From an uncultured Verrucomicrobiae bacterium (GTDB taxonomy: Bacteria > Verrucomicrobiota > Verrucomicrobiia > Palsa-1439), in NCBI GenBank assembly GCA_937927265.1, contig CALBCO010000199.1, forward strand, positions 1-9,361: a stretch of DNA of 9,361 nt, given 5' to 3'. Position numbers and translations under genes: made by a program. The first letter of the stretch is position 1. Each line of letters starts with the position of its first letter. Shown here piece after piece: positions 5,110 through 9,361 of this stretch. The notes under the pieces are model-generated. The model searched no databases. It worked only from the letters and a program-made list of their open reading frames with translations, and was not told where the DNA came from.

Positions 5110-6555
5110 GTGGCCGGACCAGGACTACAACAAGTGCAGCGGCTGTCGCTGCAACAGATTTTGGCGCCGCAGTTGCAGCAAAGCCTGCATCTGTTGCAGG
5201 TGTCGGCGCTGGAATTGAAGTCGTTGGTCCAGGAGGAACTTCAGCAAAACCCGCTCCTTGAAGAAGCGCCCAAAGACGACCCCCAGGTCGAGGTCGAGGC
5301 CAGCGGCGAAACGCCCGACGTGGCCCAGTCCGACGCCAAAGCCGAGCTGGATTTCAAAGAAGAGTTCGAAGTATTATCCAAGCTTGATGAAGAGTGGCGC
5401 GAGTATTTTTTGGCGACGAGCAGTGTCCGCGGTCGCTCGCCCGAGCAAGAGGAACAACGCCAGCATTTCTTCGATTCCATTGTTGAACAAAAATCCCTCC
5501 AACAACATCTGTTGGAGCAGTTGAAATTCGCCGAACCCAGCGACGAAGTGCGCAAGCTGGCGGAATTGATCATCGGCAGCATCAACGAGGACGGCTACCT
5601 GCTGACGCCGCTGGAAGAACTGGCGATCAGTTCCGGCAGCGAACTCGGCCGGCTGCAAGAGGCCTTGGAACTCGTGCAGACCTTTCATCCCGTCGGCGTC
5701 GGGGCGCGCAATCTCAAGGAGTGCCTGCTGATCCAACTCGACCGGCTGGGCAAATCGGAGTCGCTCGAAGCCGTGGTGGTCAACTTGCATCTCGACGACC
5801 TCGCCCGGAAACGTTACCCCGAAATCGCCAAGGCGTTGGGGGTGACCGTCGAGCAAGTGCAAGCCCTGGCGAATTTCATCTCTACGCTCGAGCCGAAACC
5901 GGGGCGCATGTTCAGCGCCGACGAAAACCAGTATGTGGCGGCCGATGTCACTGTCCAGCGGGTTGGCGAGGAGTACGTCGTGCTGCTCAACGACGAGCAG
6001 ATTCCGCACGTTCGCATCAGCAACACCTACAAAGAGTTGATGGCGGGCGAGGACAAGGGTGGCGAAGCGCGCGAGTACATTCGCGACAAAATCCGCGCCG
6101 GCAAGTTTCTCATCAAGAGCATCCACCAGCGCCAGCAAACCATCTACAACATCGCCAAAGTGATCGTCGAACGTCAACGGGAGTTTTTCGACAAAGGAAT
6201 CGCCTTTCTGAAGCCGCTGACGATGGCCCAGGTGGCGGAAGTGGTTGGCGTCCATGAAACCACAGTCAGCCGGGCGGTGGCCAACAAATACATGCAGACG
6301 CCGCAGGGGTTGTTTGAGATGAAATACTTTTTCACGCCGGGTTTTGAGACGGCCGGCGGTGGCGCCCTGAGCAACACCAGCGTCAAAGAACAAATCGCCA
6401 AGCTGATCGAGCGCGAAGACCCTCTCAAACCGTTGTCTGATCAAGAAATTGTGGTCATTCTGAAAGAGCAGGGCATTCCCATCGCCCGCCGCACCGTGGC
6501 CAAGTACCGCAACGAGTTGAACATCCTGCCGAGCAACCTGCGGAAGAAGTTTTGA
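5110..6555 (+). CDS. rpoN: RNA polymerase sigma-54 factor
   Basis: This 481-aa sigma factor directs RNA polymerase to -24/-12 promoters and needs an AAA+ enhancer-binding protein to open them. All regions are visible. Region I is Gln/Leu-rich (about 6-50, LQQVQRLSLQQILAPQLQQS onward to NPLLEE), the activator-contacting part. An acidic region II spans about 51-105. The core-binding region spans about 115-265, with INEDGYL (158-164) and FHPVGVGARNLKECL (192-206). The HTH that reads the -12 element lies near 371-395 (MAQVAEVVGVHETTVSRAV) followed by NKYMQTPQG. The RpoN box ARRTVAKYR (459-467) reads the -24 element. The start is GTG 5110, with GAGG at 5099-5102. It stands alone: the lptB and hpf genes that flank rpoN in proteobacteria are absent. 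Its regulon and activators are outside the window. Confidence 0.97.
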   Translation: MAGPGLQQVQRLSLQQILAPQLQQSLHLLQVSALELKSLVQEELQQNPLLEEAPKDDPQVEVEASGETPDVAQSDAKAELDFKEEFEVLSKLDEEWREYFLATSSVRGRSPEQEEQRQHFFDSIVEQKSLQQHLLEQLKFAEPSDEVRKLAELIIGSINEDGYLLTPLEELAISSGSELGRLQEALELVQTFHPVGVGARNLKECLLIQLDRLGKSESLEAVVVNLHLDDLARKRYPEIAKALGVTVEQVQALANFISTLEPKPGRMFSADENQYVAADVTVQRVGEEYVVLLNDEQIPHVRISNTYKELMAGEDKGGEAREYIRDKIRAGKFLIKSIHQRQQTIYNIAKVIVERQREFFDKGIAFLKPLTMAQVAEVVGVHETTVSRAVANKYMQTPQGLFEMKYFFTPGFETAGGGALSNTSVKEQIAKLIEREDPLKPLSDQEIVVILKEQGIPIARRTVAKYRNELNILPSNLRKKF

Positions 6556-6560
6556 TGCGC

Positions 6561-6577
6561 GCGCGATGCGGACGCGC
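6561..6577. terminator. Weak GC hairpin between rpoN and the converging small gene
   Basis: GCGCG (6561-6565) pairs with CGCGC (6573-6577) around a 7-base loop, in the 22-base gap between the stop at 6555 and the opposing stop at 6578. The stem is short and the following TTAATT is not a real T-run. It may be a bidirectional terminator, but the evidence is slight. Confidence 0.2.
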
Positions 6578-6856
6578 TTAATTGGTCCGGTGGATCGGTT
6601 TTTGTAGCAGCGGCAACCCCAACTTGTCGGCCAACTCGTGGAACTCCTCCCGTCTGACCGTTTCCAACGTCTTGCCGCGCTGCTGGAGTTGTTCGTTGAG
6701 CTTGATGACTTTCTCCTGCATGACCGCATGCGTCTCTTCTGAGCCGCCGACGAGTTGATAGTTTTCGCCGGACGTCACGCGGAGGTGACCATCCTGGTTG
6801 TCCAGCCCGAGGCCGAGCAACAGCTTCTTGGGTTTACGTGATTTTTTTGTGGCCAT
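6578..6856 (-). CDS. Small conserved-looking 92-aa protein, function unknown
   Basis: I do not know its function. The chain opens with a basic stretch (MATKKSRKPKK, 1-11), then LLLGLGLDNQDGHLRVTSG (12-30), GENYQLVGGSEETHAVMQEK (30-49), and an amphipathic charged helix (about 50-82, KLNEQLQQRGKTLETVRREEF). It ends LGLPLLQKPIHRTN. There is no signal peptide or membrane segment. The dense, motif-like GLDNxDGH and GGSEETH segments suggest a constrained protein family, and I have an unverified impression of similar small proteins in PVC-group bacteria. It starts 31 bases downstream of the MalG-type permease on the same strand, without a clear ribosome-binding site, so it may be read with the transporter genes or independently. 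It converges on rpoN. Confidence 0.75.
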   Translation of the reverse strand: MATKKSRKPKKLLLGLGLDNQDGHLRVTSGENYQLVGGSEETHAVMQEKVIKLNEQLQQRGKTLETVRREEFHELADKLGLPLLQKPIHRTN

Positions 6857-6887
6857 TGATGGCAGCGTACCAAACCGGCTCGCGGCG

Positions 6888-7760
6888 TCAACCTTTCAAC
6901 CCCGTCGTGGCAATGCCTTTGATGAATGTCTTTTGAGTCAGGAAAAACAGCACAATGACCGGGACGACCATGACCGTGCTGGCCGCCATCAAATGATTCC
7001 ATTGCACCCCTCCGGCCTGGCTTTGGTAGTTCTGCAATGCCAACGCGAGCGTGAACGTCTCCGTCCGCGTCAGAAACAACAGCGGACCGAGGAAATCGTT
7101 CCAAGCCCAGAGAAAATGAAACAGCGCCACCACCGCCAGGACCGGCTTGGACAAGGGCAGAATGATCCGCCAAAAAATCTGCCACTCGCTGCACCCGTCA
7201 ATCCGCGCCGCCTCGCTCAACTCTTCCGGGATGGTGCGGAAGAACTGCCGCATCAGAAAGATGTTGAACGCCCCGCCAAAAAACGACGGCACCCACAGCG
7301 GTTTCAGGGTCCCAATCCAGCCCAGCGACTTGAACACCTCGTACAACGGCACCATCAACACCGGGAACGGCACCATCATCGTCGCCAGCGTCACGGCAAA
7401 CAACGCCTCCCGGCCGCGCCACCGGATCTTCGCCAGCCCGTAAGCGATGACCGCATTCGACAACACCGCTCCCACGACACCCAGCCCGCACACGAGTAGC
7501 GTGTTGCCGAGAAACGTCCAGAACGTCACCCGTCCGTCCTTCCCGCCCATTGTGGCCAGCGCGGCCCGGTAGTTCTCCCAGCGTGGCTGAAGCGAGCCAT
7601 CCGCTCCGCGCGGTACCCACGTCGGCGGCATCGCCATCGTTTGTTCAATCGGCTTCAGCGACGTGCTCACCATCCACACCAACGGGAACACAAACACCAC
7701 GGACAATGCCAGCAGCAGCGCGTAGGCAACGCCGCGACCGAGTGTGGTCTTAACCGGCAT
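6888..7760 (-). CDS. Carbohydrate ABC transporter permease, MalG type
   Basis: This 290-aa inner-membrane subunit of a CUT1-family sugar importer forms the channel together with the MalF-type subunit. Six membrane segments can be placed: about 12-32, 82-108, 118-142, 152-172, 203-229 and 258-275. A large loop after the first segment is typical of MalG proteins. The cytoplasmic EAA loop that docks the ATPase is at 183-205 (EAARIDGCSEWQIFWRIILP). The C-terminus GIATTGLKG is the usual ending of this family. It overlaps the MalF-type gene by 11 bases and has AGAGGA (7767-7772) 6 bases before its ATG, indicating coupled translation. The substrate is not determinable from this subunit. Confidence 0.95.
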   Translation of the reverse strand: MPVKTTLGRGVAYALLLALSVVFVFPLVWMVSTSLKPIEQTMAMPPTWVPRGADGSLQPRWENYRAALATMGGKDGRVTFWTFLGNTLLVCGLGVVGAVLSNAVIAYGLAKIRWRGREALFAVTLATMMVPFPVLMVPLYEVFKSLGWIGTLKPLWVPSFFGGAFNIFLMRQFFRTIPEELSEAARIDGCSEWQIFWRIILPLSKPVLAVVALFHFLWAWNDFLGPLLFLTRTETFTLALALQNYQSQAGGVQWNHLMAASTVMVVPVIVLFFLTQKTFIKGIATTGLKG

Positions 7761-8649
7761 AATGAATCCTCTTTTCCGTCAACTTGGTTGCCGCCACCGT
7801 CAGCGCCACGATCAGCAGAAACAGCACCCACGCCATGGCGCAGGCGTACCCCATCCGCAGATCGTAGAACGCGGTGCTGAACAGGTACAGCGCGTAGAAC
7901 AACGTGGAGCGCGCCGGCTGGCCGTCCGCGCCCCCCGTCAGCACGAACACGGTCGTGAACACTTGCAGCGTGCCGATGATGCCCATGATGAGATTGAAAT
8001 AGATCACCGGCGAAATCATCGGTACCGTCACATGCCAAAACCGCCGCGCCGCGCCCGCCCCGTCAATCTCCGCCGCCTCATACAACTCCTGCGGCACGTT
8101 TTGGAGGCCGGCGAGGTAGATCACCATCGCGTTGCCGACGCCCCACAGGCTCATCAACGCCAACGCCGGTTTCGCCCACGCCGGATCACCGAGCCAGCCG
8201 GGCGGGGTGACGCCAAACACGGCCAACACCGGTCGCAGCGCCCAGTTCAACAGACCGTACTGCCCGTTGAAAATCCACAACCAGACCATGCAACTCGCCA
8301 CCAGCGGCACGATGGCCGGCAGGTAAAAGATCGTGCGAAAAATCGTCACCCCGCGCACCCCGGTATTGAGCAATAATGCCAACCCCAACGCCACAACCAT
8401 CCCGGCGGGCAAGGACAACCCCGCGTAAATCAGCGTATTCTTCAGCGAAAGCCAAAACACCGCGTCCGTGGCCATGCGCCGGTAGTTCTCCGCGCCGCAC
8501 CAGACTGGCGTCTGCAACACCGAGTAATCACAGAAACTGTAAAACAACGACGCGGCAACCGGATACGCCGTGAACACGGCAAAGCCGATGAACCACGGCA
8601 GGCAAAACAGCAGTCCGTGGCGCAAGTTGCGTTTTTCGCCCTTGGTCAT
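7750..8649 (-). CDS. Carbohydrate ABC transporter permease, MalF type
   Basis: This 299-aa inner-membrane subunit pairs with the MalG-type protein. Membrane segments fall near 12-38, 70-95, 102-126, 160-182, 213-240 and 266-288, fitting a short MalF/UgpA-like permease without MalF's extra N-terminal segments and large periplasmic loop. FLPWFIGF-type N-terminal sequence (LPWFIGFAVFTAYP, 17-30) is characteristic. The ATPase-docking EAA loop is at 191-213 (EAAEIDGAGAARRFWHVTVP). It begins 34 bases after the stop of the binding-protein gene; GGAG at 8660-8663 precedes the ATG by 10 bases. The order binding protein, MalF, MalG is the standard CUT1 layout. Confidence 0.95.
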   Translation of the reverse strand: MTKGEKRNLRHGLLFCLPWFIGFAVFTAYPVAASLFYSFCDYSVLQTPVWCGAENYRRMATDAVFWLSLKNTLIYAGLSLPAGMVVALGLALLLNTGVRGVTIFRTIFYLPAIVPLVASCMVWLWIFNGQYGLLNWALRPVLAVFGVTPPGWLGDPAWAKPALALMSLWGVGNAMVIYLAGLQNVPQELYEAAEIDGAGAARRFWHVTVPMISPVIYFNLIMGIIGTLQVFTTVFVLTGGADGQPARSTLFYALYLFSTAFYDLRMGYACAMAWVLFLLIVALTVAATKLTEKRIHYAG

Positions 8650-8683
8650 CAGAAAGTATCTCCGCCGCCGAGAGGGGGGAGCA

Positions 8684-9361
8684 TCACGGGCGTCTCCTCA
8701 CGTTGGCGGCGCTGTTTTGCCGTCGTTCCACACTCTGGCGGTGCCATTCCCAACTGGCTTGGACGCGGTGCTGGCAGAAAGCGAGCGACTCGGCCGGGGG
8801 GCGCACGAGCAGTCGGGTGTTCTCAAACACCGTCAGCAGTTCCCGGCTGTATTCTTGCCAAATGCCAATTTTGGGAATGTGGACCGCATTCGGGCTATCG
8901 GCCAATCGGCGGAACAACGCGATGTGCGGATGCGGATGCTGTTGCTCGAAGTACGGACTCCACGCGCGGAGCGGCGAGGCTTTTTTCTGGAGGTAGCAGA
9001 GCAGTTCCATCCCGCGCAGCTCTTCGCGGGTTTGCGCGGCGGGGTTGATCGAGTTGACGAACTTGATGAACTCCCATGCTTCGCGCGGATGCTTCGCACC
9101 GCGTGGAATCACCAACACATCGGCATCGGCCAGGGTGAAATCTTCCTGTCCCGGCCGCACCGCCGGCCAGGGAGCGACGCCGTACTCGAAGCCGGGGGCG
9201 AATTTCGTGATGAAGTTGTCCATCCACGCGCCCTGCAACACCATCGCCACTTTGCCGGCGAGAAAGGGGTTTTGCGGCGAAGCGAAGTTGCCAAAGCCGC
9301 TCGCAAACAAGCGGACCTGGTCCAGTCCGTAACGCCGCGTGTAGTCCTCCACCCATTGGTA
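8684..9361 (-). CDS. Extracellular sugar-binding protein of an ABC importer (C-terminal part, cut by window edge)
   Basis: Only the last 225 residues are in view; the frame is open through base 9361 with Tyr-Gln-Trp-Val before EDYTRRYG, so the N-terminus and any signal peptide lie beyond it. The visible part matches the C-terminal half of family 1 solute-binding proteins: a helix YTRRYG, then FLAGKVAMVLQGAWMDNF (the F-xxGKxAM-xxxGxW signature of these proteins), followed by GVAPWPAV, the ADVLVIPRGAKHPREAWEFIKFVNS closing segment, and a C-terminal helix region with aromatic residues (HIALFRRLAD, WEWHRQSVERR). The protein would bind a saccharide in the periplasm and deliver it to the two permeases. 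The Arg-rich tail (NSAANVRRRP) is unremarkable. Ligand identity is unknown. Confidence 0.9.
   Translation of the reverse strand, partial: YQWVEDYTRRYGLDQVRLFASGFGNFASPQNPFLAGKVAMVLQGAWMDNFITKFAPGFEYGVAPWPAVRPGQEDFTLADADVLVIPRGAKHPREAWEFIKFVNSINPAAQTREELRGMELLCYLQKKASPLRAWSPYFEQQHPHPHIALFRRLADSPNAVHIPKIGIWQEYSRELLTVFENTRLLVRPPAESLAFCQHRVQASWEWHRQSVERRQNSAANVRRRP

Noticed and set aside
5374..6729. 451-aa minus-strand open frame opposite rpoN
   Set aside because: Although long, it lies opposite an intact sigma-54 gene and also overlaps the 92-aa gene on its own strand in another frame. The translation is low-complexity and unlike a folded protein.
6578..6856. Toxin-antitoxin or antitoxin-like interpretation of the 92-aa gene
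   Set aside because: There is no partner small gene beside it and no known toxin or DNA-binding motif. The basic N-terminus alone does not support it.
7744..8376. Plus-strand open frame inside the MalF-type permease gene
   Set aside because: The product is rich in His, Arg, Gln and Pro, and the opposite strand encodes a clear membrane permease with an intact EAA loop.
8703..8720. Possible sigma-54 promoter (TTGGCGGC...TTTTGCC)
   Set aside because: The GG and GC elements are separated by 12 bases instead of the required 10, and the site lies inside the binding-protein coding region.

Overview
The window is GC-rich bacterial chromosome with ordinary dense coding on both strands. It holds housekeeping and transport genes and shows no integrase, transposase, CRISPR array, rRNA or tRNA. 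Gene content (fused chorismate mutase/prephenate dehydratase, sigma-54, a YycJ-type hydrolase, a CUT1 sugar transporter, a Pro/Tyr-rich exported protein) fits a Gram-negative-type heterotroph. A Verrucomicrobia/PVC-group bacterium is my best guess from the feel of the proteins and their arrangement. That guess is an inference, not something the sequence proves.

Region 1 (1-3755, + strand) is a tight four-gene run: pheA (37-1107), an unrecognised 188-aa gene (1114-1680), an aminotransferase of the HisC family (1677-2774) and a 270-aa protein with a DICT-like sensory domain (2820-3632). Gaps are 6 bp, a 4-bp ATGA overlap, and 45 bp. The run is closed by a good intrinsic terminator (3713-3755). 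PheA makes phenylpyruvate from chorismate. The HisC-family enzyme could transaminate it, serve histidine synthesis, or do both. A perfect 10-bp hairpin whose 3' arm carries the start of the pheA ribosome-binding site lies at the left edge.

Region 2 (3633-4193) has an intergenic stretch with two interleaved 9-bp inverted repeats. It is followed by a small secreted protein (3822-4142) made largely of four PPPPVYYx repeats.

Region 3 (4194-6555) has two genes facing apart: a YycJ/WalJ-like metallo-beta-lactamase-fold hydrolase on the minus strand and rpoN (sigma-54) on the plus strand. rpoN has a near-consensus sigma-70-type promoter, TTTACA-N16-TATAGT.

Region 4 (6578-9361, minus strand) is a carbohydrate ABC importer in the order binding protein (cut by the window edge), MalF-type permease, MalG-type permease, followed by a small 92-aa protein of unknown function. 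No ATPase gene is present in the window.

I found no convincing new multi-gene system. The best leads are the two unrecognised or poorly characterised proteins inside the pheA-hisC operon, the interleaved inverted repeats, and the 92-aa protein behind the transporter.
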